This document shows positions 5,019 through 13,207 of a stretch of DNA of 37,763 nt, one piece after another. This DNA comes from Candidatus Woesearchaeota archaeon (GTDB lineage Archaea; Nanobdellota; Nanobdellia; Woesearchaeales; GW2011-AR4), in NCBI GenBank assembly GCA_023266475.1, contig JAHFQA010000006.1:1-37763 (forward strand). The letters are read 5' to 3'. Position numbers and translations under genes: made by a program. Positions within the stretch are counted from its first letter, which is position 1, and every line of letters begins with the position of its first letter. The notes beneath the pieces are model-generated. The model saw only the letters and a list, made by a program, of their open reading frames with translations, did not search any database and had not been told where the DNA came from.

Positions 5019-7604
5019 TTACTTTACCTTTATCTTCGCCAAAACCTGCTGGTGCATTCTCCTGATAAACTCAACTTTGTCTTCAATCTTCATTACATCA
5101 GTAAAGCCCTGGATTATTAAATTGAAAGCGAACGGGCTTGGCAATCTTGTATGAATCTCCTTTATCAAAATTTTTTTTTGCTCTATGCCTTCTATTACTT
5201 TTGCGGCATTCCCTATGTCCATTAGGTCTTCGAGAACTTCCCTTCTCGCTTCCTTCAGTATGCAAAAATTTGGATTAATCCTCTTGACAGCATTAAGCAG
5301 GATCATTGAAGAAACCTGCTGCCTTCCGACTCTTTTCTGATGGCCCATATAGCTTCTTAAAATCATCATTGCGCGGGATGCACAATGCCTAAACCTTCTC
5401 TTCAGGACTTCTGTCTGCTCGATTGCCATATCCATGACCTTTCTCATTTCCTGTGACTTTATTAAATTGAATGCCTGCAGCACATTGACACTTTTTTCTG
5501 ATGCAACGTAAAATCCATTGTCATTGATGCCGATTTCTACATCACGATGCTGGGTTCTTGCAATTGCAAAGGCAGCTGCCCTTGACAAACAATCATTGAC
5601 TCTTCTCCCATAAAGAGTGTGAAACACCACAATTTTTCTTTTGCTATTGTCATCGCTGTAATGCTCCACTATTATCCTTGAATGCGAAGGTATTTCTGCA
5701 TAATTGAACTGCTGGTAAAAGTAGTCATAAATTAACTCTGAAGAATTTTTGTCAACATATAAATAGCTGTTGATAAATTCCAAAATTTCTTTTTTGGATT
5801 TATTGGCGCAAAACATATCGTTCATCAATTTTCTAAATCTTCCTATCTCCAAGGCAAGGTCGAAGCTTAATGGAAGCATTTCTGAAAACCATGAGGGAAT
5901 TGTTGGCGGCCTGTAAACAGAGGCATTCACACAAGCCACCATGCCTTTGGCATAAAGGAACTCATATTTTTCTCCGCCGAGAACAAAAACATCGCCGCGA
6001 TGCAGCCTTTCAAGAAAGGCCTCATCTACATGTCCAATAATCTGCTCACCGACTTTAACAATTATATAGGATTCTTCTGGTATCGTGCCTATGTTTGTCA
6101 TGTAAATTACCCTGCTCATCTTTCCTTTTTTTCCTAGCTCGCCTGTTTCCTCGTCATACCATATTTTTGCGTAAATATGCCTGTCTTCCAATGAAATATA
6201 TTTTCCTGAAAGGTAATCAACTACTTCAATAAAATCCTTCCATTCTAATTCATTGTAACAATAGCTCTGCTGAATTAAATTAAACAATTCCTTAATCTTC
6301 CATTTTTGCTCAAGCGACATTCCATGGATTTGCTGGGCCAAAACATCCAAGCAGTTCCTGGGCAGGTGAATCTTATCAATCTTTTTTTCAATTGCAGATT
6401 TTAAAAGAACAGCACACTCAACCAAATCATCCCTGTCAAGAACAATGATTCTTGCTTTTACAGTATCATGTAATTTATGGCCTGACCTTCCTGCTCTTTG
6501 CAAAAATCTTGCAACTGATTTCGGCGAGCCCAAGCAAATTACTAAATCAATATATCCAATGTCAATGCCCAATTCTAAGGACGTGCTGGATACAATAACT
6601 TTCAATTCACCCTTCCTTAACCTATTTTCCGTAATATGCCTCAGGCTTTTCGATAATGAGCCGTGATGCGCGCCTATATTTTCTGCGTACTTCTTGGGAA
6701 ACTTTTCCTTTAGATGGTGAACAACCCTTTCAGTTGCAGATCGCGTATTTGTAAAAATCAATGTTGTCCTGTGGCTCTGGATTAAATCATCAATCAGGGC
6801 GTACATGGCATTATGCATCATCGCATGCTCCATCTCAACTAAATCTGGCACAGGGGATAAAACCTTTAAATCCATATTCTTGATGAACTGTACATCAACA
6901 ATCTTGCAGCTTCTTAATTTTCTATTTTCGTACCCAACGAGAAATTTTGCAATTTCCTCCAACGGCGCAATTGTTGCGCTTAACCCAATTCTTGTCATGG
7001 CTGGAGAAACCCTGTTTAATCTTTCTACTGATAATGACAAATGCACCCCTCTTTTGTTTTCTGCAAGCGCATGAATCTCGTCTGCTATAAACCAATCTAC
7101 ATTTTTTAAAAGCTCGCTAAACTTGATTGATGTCAGCATTATGGCCAGGCTTTCTGGAGTTGTTATCAAAATATGCGGTGGATGCTTCAACATTGACGCT
7201 CTTTCTGAAGGTGATGTATCTCCAGTCCTAGTTGCAACCTTTATGCTTAATTTTTTTCCAGCGATCCTTTCCATCTCCTTTAATGGCTCGACTAAATTTA
7301 TCTTGATGTCTTCTGACAAGGCTCTCAAAGGGCTAACGTAAACACAATATACTCTGTTTTCAAGTATCCCTTTTTCGCTTGAATCAATTAATTCATTTAA
7401 TATTGATAGGAAAGCGGTAAGTGTTTTTGTTGCGCCAGTTGGAGCGCTAACCAAAATATTATTTCTTGAATGGATTTCCATAACTCCATAAAGCTGCGGA
7501 AGTGAGAACTCCTTAAATCTGCTGAAGAACCATGCGTCTACTATTGGATTCAAGATGTGCCTTAGCTCCTCAGGCCTGCTTGGTTTCTCTGCGTATGTTA
7601 TCAT
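5019..7604 (-). CDS. lhr: Lhr-type superfamily 2 ATP-dependent helicase
   Basis: The 861-residue protein has RecA domain 1 with motif I APTGATKT, motif Ia SPLRAL, motif II DEIH and motif III SAT, then RecA domain 2 with TLIFTNTR, SLELGIDIG and motif VI QRAGRSGH, followed by winged-helix and the Lhr core C-terminal domains (about 430-861). Archaeal Lhr proteins unwind 3'-tailed duplexes and are linked to replication-coupled repair. The length matches the archaeal form without the long bacterial extension. Motif I reads ATKT where SGKT or TGKT is usual, so the Gly before the catalytic Lys is replaced; I checked this in the nucleotide sequence. No obvious operon partner; its 3' end converges on the hairpin cluster. 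Confidence 0.9.
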   Translation of the reverse strand: MITYAEKPSRPEELRHILNPIVDAWFFSRFKEFSLPQLYGVMEIHSRNNILVSAPTGATKTLTAFLSILNELIDSSEKGILENRVYCVYVSPLRALSEDIKINLVEPLKEMERIAGKKLSIKVATRTGDTSPSERASMLKHPPHILITTPESLAIMLTSIKFSELLKNVDWFIADEIHALAENKRGVHLSLSVERLNRVSPAMTRIGLSATIAPLEEIAKFLVGYENRKLRSCKIVDVQFIKNMDLKVLSPVPDLVEMEHAMMHNAMYALIDDLIQSHRTTLIFTNTRSATERVVHHLKEKFPKKYAENIGAHHGSLSKSLRHITENRLRKGELKVIVSSTSLELGIDIGYIDLVICLGSPKSVARFLQRAGRSGHKLHDTVKARIIVLDRDDLVECAVLLKSAIEKKIDKIHLPRNCLDVLAQQIHGMSLEQKWKIKELFNLIQQSYCYNELEWKDFIEVVDYLSGKYISLEDRHIYAKIWYDEETGELGKKGKMSRVIYMTNIGTIPEESYIIVKVGEQIIGHVDEAFLERLHRGDVFVLGGEKYEFLYAKGMVACVNASVYRPPTIPSWFSEMLPLSFDLALEIGRFRKLMNDMFCANKSKKEILEFINSYLYVDKNSSELIYDYFYQQFNYAEIPSHSRIIVEHYSDDNSKRKIVVFHTLYGRRVNDCLSRAAAFAIARTQHRDVEIGINDNGFYVASEKSVNVLQAFNLIKSQEMRKVMDMAIEQTEVLKRRFRHCASRAMMILRSYMGHQKRVGRQQVSSMILLNAVKRINPNFCILKEARREVLEDLMDIGNAAKVIEGIEQKKILIKEIHTRLPSPFAFNLIIQGFTDVMKIEDKVEFIRRMHQQVLAKIKVK

Positions 7605-7742
7605 TTTTATCCATGGTTTTATTTTTCTCTATATGGAAAATAAAGAGATATTATCAAAATGTCACCTTATAATATCGAACATAAATATATAATAGTTGTG
7701 TTTTCAAGAATTAGGATTGACAATTAGCCAACTTAATATTAT

Positions 7743-8210
7743 TCAAGGATCTGGCTTATTATATTCATAAATTTGTAGCTCTGGTTCTACACCTAAGACA
7801 CCCATTTGTTCCATTTCTTCCGGTGTTGCTGGCCGACGAGAAAAATTATCTTCAATTGTGTTGAATCTTGGCTGAAATTCTAATTTTCTGTGTATAATTA
7901 ATCTATCATAAGTATTTTTATCAACTTGAAATGTGATGTATTCATTTTGACCATGCGGATTATTGCGAGTCGCTCTGATAAGATAAATCCCATCGACATG
8001 GTGATGCATGGGTATAACATAATTTATAATTATTTTTTCATTGGAAACTTTATATTCTCTCGGCATTGTGACCATTTGTACCCAATTTCTTTCAGTTTTG
8101 TAATATTTGTCTGAAACTTCCCATTGCTCTGTCTTTGTTGCACAGCCTGCAAATCCTACCGTTGCCAATACTAAAGAACAAAGTGAGTTTCTAAGGGATA
8201 GATGCTTCAT
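7743..8210 (-). CDS. Putative lipoprotein, unknown function
   Basis: The 155-residue protein begins with a signal peptide and lipobox: basic start, hydrophobic stretch LVLATVGFAGC, with Cys23 as predicted lipidation site. The mature part is hydrophilic, with a beta-rich look (IIINYVIPMHHHVDGIYLI) and a Pro-ending C-terminus, and no motif I recognise. A TATA-like TTAAATATTATAT (about 8229-8241 on the minus strand) about 28 nt before the ATG suggests a leaderless transcript. It probably acts outside the membrane. Divergent from the neighbouring cysteine-peptidase-like gene. Confidence 0.7.
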   Translation of the reverse strand: MKHLSLRNSLCSLVLATVGFAGCATKTEQWEVSDKYYKTERNWVQMVTMPREYKVSNEKIIINYVIPMHHHVDGIYLIRATRNNPHGQNEYITFQVDKNTYDRLIIHRKLEFQPRFNTIEDNFSRRPATPEEMEQMGVLGVEPELQIYEYNKPDP

Positions 8211-8389
8211 TTTCCATGGAGTTAAGCATATAATATTTAATACTTTCGCTTATTCACCACTAATGAGTAATGTAATAATTTTTAATATCATGATGTTAAA
8301 TTATTAGGTTTAAACTTCAGAATGACTGCTCAATTTATTAGTAAACTAATTTCATAAAATTTATATTAAGTTTTGAAATACCGACTTTT

Positions 8390-8938
8390 ATGACATGGCT
8401 AAGCTCCAGCAAAGCTGCACGAAATTATACACCTGATGAAAGAGAAGTGATAGATGGGCACAGGACTCCAGCCCATGCTCAGGTTTTTTTGAATTCTTTG
8501 GCTTATTTTAGCTCTAGAGAAGACGTAGTTAATTCCTTTCGGCGCGCTCTTAGGCAAAGAAAAGTTAATTGCTTGGAGGGCGCACTTACTGCCGCTGCAA
8601 TACTTGAAAATTATGGGCACCGTCCAACCGTTCTGGATTTAGTGAGTTCTGAGAAAGAAGAACCTGATCATGTTGTTTTTGTTTTTGAGCATAACAGCAA
8701 ATTGGGTGCGATAGGCAGGTCCAGATATAGTCGCCTTCAATCAAGGCCACCAATTTATCGTAGTGAAGAGGATTTAGCGCGTTCTTATTATCTTGCTTTC
8801 AGAACAGCCAATGGTTACCTACACAAGTTCCGAGTAATAGATCTTGACAAAATAGGAAGATTTGACTGGAGATTTAGCAGCCATAATTTGATTGGGCTGG
8901 ACTACTATATGCAGCGCATGAGGCATTGGATTTTATAG
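8390..8938 (+). CDS. Transglutaminase-like/cysteine-peptidase-fold protein (tentative)
   Basis: The 182-residue protein has a Cys at the start of a helix (KVNCLEGALTAAAIL, C61) and a His at the start of a strand (EPDHVVFVFE, H94), followed by LGAIGRSRYSRL. This order and spacing match transglutaminase-like and related papain-fold enzymes, in which Cys and His form the catalytic pair. The third residue is not clear; D/N candidates lie at VIDLDK. There is no signal peptide, so the protein is likely cytoplasmic. TATA box TTTATATTA at about 8359-8367 lies 27 nt before the ATG. Function unknown; the fold call is by pattern only. Confidence 0.5.
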   Translation: MTWLSSSKAARNYTPDEREVIDGHRTPAHAQVFLNSLAYFSSREDVVNSFRRALRQRKVNCLEGALTAAAILENYGHRPTVLDLVSSEKEEPDHVVFVFEHNSKLGAIGRSRYSRLQSRPPIYRSEEDLARSYYLAFRTANGYLHKFRVIDLDKIGRFDWRFSSHNLIGLDYYMQRMRHWIL

Positions 8939-9164
8939 ACCTTAATCAAAAGCTTTTTAAACAGCTTAATATTCCAGTATTCTGCGCTAATTTAATTAGC
9001 CATTCTGTCACCGAAAGGTGTAAAGAATAAATAAATTTACAATTTGTTTAGTTATATAATAAATAGGCGAGTAATGCGGTGAGTCAAAATTTTGTGCGAA
9101 GCACGGATTGAAATATCCATATTTTAAAATACTCAATTAAAAACAAAAAAATCAATATTAAAAA
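8939..9164. other. Intergenic gap with two very short hairpins
   Basis: No ORF worth reporting. CACC-GAAA-GGTG (about 9009-9020) forms a GNRA-type tetraloop hairpin, and GTGC-GAA-GCAC (about 9094-9104) is the reverse complement of the GTGCTTCGCAC triloop seen in cassette 5. An A/T-rich TTTTAAAATAC before the S19e gene could be its TATA box. Confidence 0.4.
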
Positions 9165-9740
9165 ATGACAATAATGTATGATGTGGATTCTCAGGAGCTT
9201 ATCATAAAAGCATCTCAAGAGTTAAAAAAACTTCCCGATATACAGCCGCCTGCATGGGCGCCGTTTGTTAAAACGGGGATGCACAAGGACAGGCCTCCTG
9301 TAGAAAGTGATTGGTGGTACATGAGATCAGCTTCTGTCTTAAGGACAATTTACAGGCTTGGCCCTATTGGAGTTTCCAAACTAAGGACAAAATACGGCGG
9401 CAAGAAGAATAATGGCGTCAAGAAGGAGCATTTCTACAAAGGCTCTGGAAACATATTGCGAAAATCCCTGCAGCAGCTCGAAAGGGCAGGTTTTGTTAAG
9501 TTTGCAGAAAAAGGGGTTCACAAGGGAAGAATAATAACACCAAAAGGAAAATCCTTTTTAGATAAAATAGCAACTCAAATCAACAAGGCAAAGCCAATGC
9601 AGGAATTAAAGCCTGAGGCAAAAGCTGAAACAAAAAAAGAAATTGTTGAAGTCAAGCATGAGCAAAAAGCTGTGAAGAGGCCTGAAGAGCCTAAATCAGG
9701 CTTAGCGCAAAATTTGGATGAAAAGACACCTAATCAATAA
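9165..9740 (+). CDS. rps19e: Small-subunit ribosomal protein S19e with C-terminal tail
   Basis: Residues 1-145 match S19e: MYDVDSQELIIKASQELKKLP near the start, then PPAWAPFVKTGMHKDRPP, DWWYMRSASVLRTIYRLGPIGVSKLR, and GSGNILRKSLQQLERAGFVK. S19e is an archaeal/eukaryotic protein of the 40S/30S head needed for small-subunit maturation. Beyond residue 145 there is an extra low-complexity tail of about 45 residues rich in Lys, Glu, Ala and Pro, absent from most S19e. The protein heads a translation cluster with PDCD5, L39e and L31e. The first of two close ATGs is used. Confidence 0.95.
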   Translation: MTIMYDVDSQELIIKASQELKKLPDIQPPAWAPFVKTGMHKDRPPVESDWWYMRSASVLRTIYRLGPIGVSKLRTKYGGKKNNGVKKEHFYKGSGNILRKSLQQLERAGFVKFAEKGVHKGRIITPKGKSFLDKIATQINKAKPMQELKPEAKAETKKEIVEVKHEQKAVKRPEEPKSGLAQNLDEKTPNQ

Positions 9741-9882
9741 GAATAGTTTAACAAGCAAAACATTAAATATTTTAAATTATTGTAAGTATCCAATAGTGCG
9801 CATTAAGAAAAATAAAGAACAAAATAAATCAAATTAAAATTGAAGTATTATCAACTTAACTATTGCTGGATGAAAAACTCAA

Positions 9883-10206
9883 ATGCCGACCTTAGACGAA
9901 ATCAGGAAAAGAAGGCTTGAGGAGATGATGCAGTCGCAGCAGCAGCAAGCGCAGGAGCAGGCCAAGGTACAGCAGCAGATAGAAATTATGGAAAATGCTG
10001 TAAAGCAGCTCTTGACAAAAGAAGCCTTGGTTCGCTACGGAAATTTGAAATCCGCGCACCAGGAAAAAGCGCTTCAATTGCTCTTAATCTTATTTCAGGC
10101 AATACAAAAAGGGCAGATTCAGAGCAAGATTGATGATTCAACATTAAAAAAAGTTCTGGAGCAGCTGACTCCAAAACCGAGAGAATTTAAAATAAAGAGA
10201 GTGTAA
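9883..10206 (+). CDS. PDCD5/TFAR19 family DNA-binding protein
   Basis: The 107-residue protein has the family pattern: N-terminal MPTLDEIRKRRLEEM followed by a Gln-rich helix (MQSQQQQAQEQAKVQQQ), the core ILxxILTKEALxRYGNLK-like segment (here LLTKEALVRYGNLKSAHQEKALQ), and a basic C-terminus. Archaeal PDCD5 homologues bind DNA and sit next to S19e in many genomes, as here. The ATG at 9883 is supported by full-length alignment to the family pattern. The interval from S19e (142 nt) is A-rich and may hold its own promoter. Confidence 0.93.
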   Translation: MPTLDEIRKRRLEEMMQSQQQQAQEQAKVQQQIEIMENAVKQLLTKEALVRYGNLKSAHQEKALQLLLILFQAIQKGQIQSKIDDSTLKKVLEQLTPKPREFKIKRV

Positions 10207-10221
10207 ATCAGTTTGGATATA

Positions 10222-10266
10222 AAATCCAATTACGATTGAACATTAAAGATTATTCAATAAAAAATA
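10222..10266 (+). promoter_or_regulatory. Recurrent intergenic motif, copy 1 (before L39e)
   Basis: AATCCAATTACGATTGAACA followed by an A-rich TTCAATAAAAAAT stretch. Close copies lie upstream of rrp41 (minus strand, about 26922-26976) and of the solenoid gene (16741-16760). All three are on the sense strand, about 35-75 nt before the start codon. Function unknown; could be a promoter, leader or processing signal. Confidence 0.5.
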
Positions 10267-10291
10267 AATTGAACATAAATCAGAAAATAAA

Positions 10292-10465
10292 ATGGCACGT
10301 TACAAGCATCCAAGCAGAAAGAAAAGGCTGGCTAGGTTTAGAAAGCAAACTCGATGGGCGCCTTTTTGGACAGTGCCTAAAATATACGGCAAAACAAGAA
10401 AAATTCATCCAGGCAGGCATACAAAATTGAAAAGAAGCTGGAGAAGGACAAAGAATAAGGCTTAA
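10292..10465 (+). CDS. rpl39e: Large-subunit ribosomal protein L39e
   Basis: Short ORF missed by the ORF track: ATG 10292 to TAA 10465, 57 residues. The highly basic sequence MARYKHPSRKKRLARF ... RWAPFWTVPK ... RHTKLKRSWRRTKNKA matches L39e, the tiny protein that lines the ribosome exit tunnel in archaea and eukaryotes. It is a few residues longer than the usual 50-51. Its position between PDCD5 and L31e agrees with the common archaeal L39e-L31e neighbourhood. Confidence 0.92.
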   Translation: MARYKHPSRKKRLARFRKQTRWAPFWTVPKIYGKTRKIHPGRHTKLKRSWRRTKNKA

Positions 10466-10478
10466 ACATGTGATTAAA

Positions 10479-10775
10479 ATGGATTTAGAATTTAAATTTG
10501 ACCCAAGGCCAAGCACAGCTCATCAGTGCGATATTGGAGGAGTGATAGCTGGAGAACTTTTAAAAGGGCATGCAGTAATGGGGAAGGTCATAGATTTCAT
10601 TTGTAAATATTATAGCGGATTTATGTATGTGCCAAAAGAAACAATTTTAGACGTGCTGAAATTGATGATAGACAAAGGAGATGTTGAAGTAAGCCAAGGT
10701 AAAAACAATTCCGTGGTGATATCATTAAATCCGGATTATGAAATGAATTTCACAAAAATAGGCGGAACAGATTAG
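10479..10775 (+). CDS. Unknown protein inside the ribosomal cluster
   Basis: The 98-residue ORF starts at ATG 10479 (an in-frame GTG at 10470 is less likely), 13 nt after L39e, and stops 7 nt before L31e, so it is clearly co-transcribed. The sequence looks folded and conserved: FKFDPRPSTAHQCDIGGVIAGELL, a helix FICKYYSGFMYVPKETILDVLKLMIDKGD, then a hairpin VEVSQGKNNSVVISLNPDY. The second half resembles a winged-helix module (helix-turn-helix followed by a beta wing). I do not recognise the family. Its place between two ribosomal genes suggests a translation or ribosome-assembly role. Confidence 0.75.
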   Translation: MDLEFKFDPRPSTAHQCDIGGVIAGELLKGHAVMGKVIDFICKYYSGFMYVPKETILDVLKLMIDKGDVEVSQGKNNSVVISLNPDYEMNFTKIGGTD

Positions 10776-10782
10776 ATTTAAA

Positions 10783-11328
10783 ATGGCTAAAAAGAAAGAA
10801 GAAACTTCAAAAACAATTTTGGAAAGAGTCTATGTAATTCCTCTTAGAAGGGAAACTCTTAAAGTTCCGTTTGAGGCAAAAGCGAACAAGGCTATGAAAA
10901 CAATTAGGCAGTTTATTGCAAAGCATATGAAATCAGAAAACGTTATGGTAGGAAAATACCTTAATTTGTACGTCTGGAAGCATGGCATGAAAAATCCACC
11001 GCATCACGTCAAGGTTAACGCAGCAAAGGACGATAAGGGAAAAGTTTTTGTAGAGATTGTTGGCGCTCCAAAAGAAGAGCCAAAAGTTGAAGAAAAAAAG
11101 AAATCTGTAAAAAAGGAAGAAAAAGAAATAAAAAATTTGGAAAAGCCAGTAGAAAAGCTTGAAAAAGAAGTTGAGGAAGTCAAGGAAGAAAATGCAGAAG
11201 AAGCAAAGAAAATAGAGCACGAAGAAATAAAGGAACTTCAGAAAGAGCATCCAAAGGTTCACGCGCCGAAAATGCCGAAGGAGCCAAGATTGCAGCAGCA
11301 GCATCCAACAGCGCCAAGAAGCGTTTAA
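10783..11328 (+). CDS. rpl31e: Large-subunit ribosomal protein L31e with long charged tail
   Basis: Residues 1-95 match L31e: ERVYVIPLRRETLKVPFEAKANKAMKTIRQFIAKHMK, then NLYVWKHGMKNPPHHVKV. The rest (about 96-181) is a Lys/Glu-rich, probably coiled-coil extension ending in His/Pro/Gln-rich sequence. Archaeal L31e is usually about 90 residues, so the protein is nearly doubled in length. L31e sits at the exit-tunnel rim, near where nascent-chain factors dock, so the tail may reach such factors; that is inference. The stop and start relative to neighbours show an operon with L39e and the unknown gene. Confidence 0.93.
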   Translation: MAKKKEETSKTILERVYVIPLRRETLKVPFEAKANKAMKTIRQFIAKHMKSENVMVGKYLNLYVWKHGMKNPPHHVKVNAAKDDKGKVFVEIVGAPKEEPKVEEKKKSVKKEEKEIKNLEKPVEKLEKEVEEVKEENAEEAKKIEHEEIKELQKEHPKVHAPKMPKEPRLQQQHPTAPRSV

Positions 11329-11372
11329 TTTAAATCAATTAACTTTATTAAACCCTAATTTTTTCTATCATT

Positions 11373-12365
11373 ATGGAAAATTTACTGCCATTTGAAAAAA
11401 TTGAAAGAAAAATTTTGGTCAGAAAAGATGCTGAAACTAATGAAAAATATGGTTGTACCCCTGGGGAAAGGAAAACAGAAGAAATCATAAATTATGGAAT
11501 TGTCAATATTGACAAGCCAAAAGGCCCAACATCTCATCAGATTGCAGATTACGTTCAAAAAATTCTTCACATAAATAAAAGCGGGCATTCAGGTACCCTT
11601 GATCCAAACGTCGTCGGTCTTCTTCCAGTTGCGCTGGGCAGGGGCACAAGAATCGTGCAAGCATTGCTTTCAGCAGGAAAGGAATATGTTGGAATCATGC
11701 ATTTACACAAAAATGTCGATGAAGATAAATTAAGAGAAACTATTAAAGAAAATTTTATCGGAAAAATTATGCAGATGCCGCCTTTAAAAAGTTCTGTCAA
11801 AAGACAGCTGAGGCAAAGAACTGTGTATTATTTTGACATTCTTGAAATCGACGACCAGGATATTTTATTCAAAGTTGGAACAGAAGCAGGAACCTATATC
11901 CGGAAATTAATCCATGATCTTGGCCAGAAATTAAATTGCGGAGCGCACATGGCTGAGTTGAGAAGAACAAAAGCAGGGCCGTTTGATGAGTCAACTTTGT
12001 GCACAATGCAGGCTTTGACAGATGCTTTTTATTTTTGGAAGGGGGAAAATAATGAAAAGTTTCTGAGAAAAGTTATACAGCCAATTGAAAACGGTATCAA
12101 TCACCTGCCTAAAGTTTGGATTTTTGACTCTACAGTTGACAGCTTAAGCCATGGTATTGACTTGAAGGTACCGGGAACGAGCAAACTAAATGATAACATT
12201 GCAAAAGATGATATTGTTGCAATTATGACATTAAAGGATGAATTGGTTGCATTAGGAAAAGCGCAAATAACTTCAAAGGAAATGCTCGGAGAAAAAGGAA
12301 TTGCAGTAAAAACAGAAAAAGTTTTTATGGTACCCGGTACTTATAAAACTACGAAGGCTTTGTAA
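11373..12365 (+). CDS. cbf5: Cbf5/TruB-type pseudouridine synthase
   Basis: The 330-residue protein has the TruB/Cbf5 catalytic domain (about 38-235): NIDKPKGPTSHQIADYV, motif SGHSGTLDPNVVGLLPVALG with catalytic D77, KEYVGIMHLH and GTYIRKLIHDLG. A C-terminal PUA domain (about 245-325) includes DDIVAIMTLKDELVALGKA and ends MVPGTYK. Cbf5 modifies rRNA as the catalytic subunit of H/ACA guide RNPs and can make psi55 in tRNA. Length and PUA domain fit archaeal Cbf5. It follows L31e by 44 nt and ends the translation cluster. Confidence 0.95.
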   Translation: MENLLPFEKIERKILVRKDAETNEKYGCTPGERKTEEIINYGIVNIDKPKGPTSHQIADYVQKILHINKSGHSGTLDPNVVGLLPVALGRGTRIVQALLSAGKEYVGIMHLHKNVDEDKLRETIKENFIGKIMQMPPLKSSVKRQLRQRTVYYFDILEIDDQDILFKVGTEAGTYIRKLIHDLGQKLNCGAHMAELRRTKAGPFDESTLCTMQALTDAFYFWKGENNEKFLRKVIQPIENGINHLPKVWIFDSTVDSLSHGIDLKVPGTSKLNDNIAKDDIVAIMTLKDELVALGKAQITSKEMLGEKGIAVKTEKVFMVPGTYKTTKAL

Positions 12366-12397
12366 AATAAAAATGTCATAGATTTAATTCTATATTC

Positions 12398-12970
12398 CTA
12401 TATTAATCTGCCATGTCCCTCAAACCATTGCAGGTAAGGCCTATACCTATATTGCGGTCTTGTTGCAATTGCAAATCTTGAAGTAGACACAGAAAAACCA
12501 TTTTCTAATGCCCCATTAGCTGTCCAGATGATGCAAGCGCTGGCATACACTCCCATCAAAAATAAGTGGTTTATACCACATTCCTTAATCTTTTCAGCCA
12601 AAATTGGATTTGTAAACCCATCTTCCGATGATTTAGACAGATAAAATCTGTTTGGAACTTTTTCAACAGCTTCCTTTAGCTCTGGAATTGTGTTGCCTTT
12701 TCCTTGATATTCTAATACAATAACTGGAATATTGTTTATTGAGCAGTATTCCAAAACCCCCTTTTGATAAGACAAAATGACACTCCTGTCAGAATTTGCA
12801 AGTTTTCTAAGGCATTTTTCTTGCATATCCACTATTAAAACAGCAGTATTTGGATGAGATTTGACAAGCTCTTCGAGCGCTTCTAACTGATCAGCTTCAT
12901 CGAAATTTTGAATATTATATTTTCTGGAAAGCCCTTCAGCCATCATACAAACTCTTTGAATTAAGTTCAT
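12398..12970 (-). CDS. Isochorismatase-family cysteine hydrolase
   Basis: The 190-residue protein has the three family landmarks: Asp in TAVLIVDMQEKCL, Lys in FYLSKSSEDGF and Cys in MGVYASACIIWTANGA, the Asp-Lys-Cys triad of nicotinamidases and related amidohydrolases. The substrate is not clear; the C-terminal part lacks a recognisable nicotinamidase metal-binding signature. The ATG at 12970 is preferred because a TATA box TTTATAAAA on the minus strand (about 12995-13003) lies 29 nt upstream; the ORF track starts 3 codons earlier. It stands alone, convergent with cbf5. Confidence 0.8.
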   Translation of the reverse strand: MNLIQRVCMMAEGLSRKYNIQNFDEADQLEALEELVKSHPNTAVLIVDMQEKCLRKLANSDRSVILSYQKGVLEYCSINNIPVIVLEYQGKGNTIPELKEAVEKVPNRFYLSKSSEDGFTNPILAEKIKECGINHLFLMGVYASACIIWTANGALENGFSVSTSRFAIATRPQYRYRPYLQWFEGHGRLI

Positions 12971-13069
12971 GATATACATAATTATTAAGGTTGTTTTATA
13001 AATTTTACTGACTTGAAATCTGGTTAACAGTTAACTTTAAATATTTGCTTTATACTCATTTTGCTTGAA

Positions 13070-13171
13070 ATGAAATCAACTCTTGAGTGCCCATTGTGCG
13101 GAAGCGAAATTGAATCTCAAAAAGATTATTGCCCTGAATGCGGGGAAACCATAAAAAAGAAACGGGATTAA
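13070..13171 (+). CDS. 33-residue double-CxxC zinc ribbon
   Basis: Short ORF below the track cutoff, ATG 13070 to TAA 13171. The sequence is essentially one zinc ribbon: ECPLCGSEIESQKDYCPECGETI followed by a Lys/Arg tail. Two CxxC pairs 14 residues apart would bind one zinc. A TATA-like TTTAAATAT at about 13036-13044 lies about 30 nt upstream, which fits a leaderless transcript. It ends 36 nt before the MFS gene. A stand-alone ribbon of this size is probably a protein-protein or nucleic-acid adaptor; function unknown. Confidence 0.65.
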   Translation: MKSTLECPLCGSEIESQKDYCPECGETIKKKRD

Positions 13172-13207
13172 AAAACTTGACTAATTCTTGGTTTCTGAGT
13201 GATTTAA

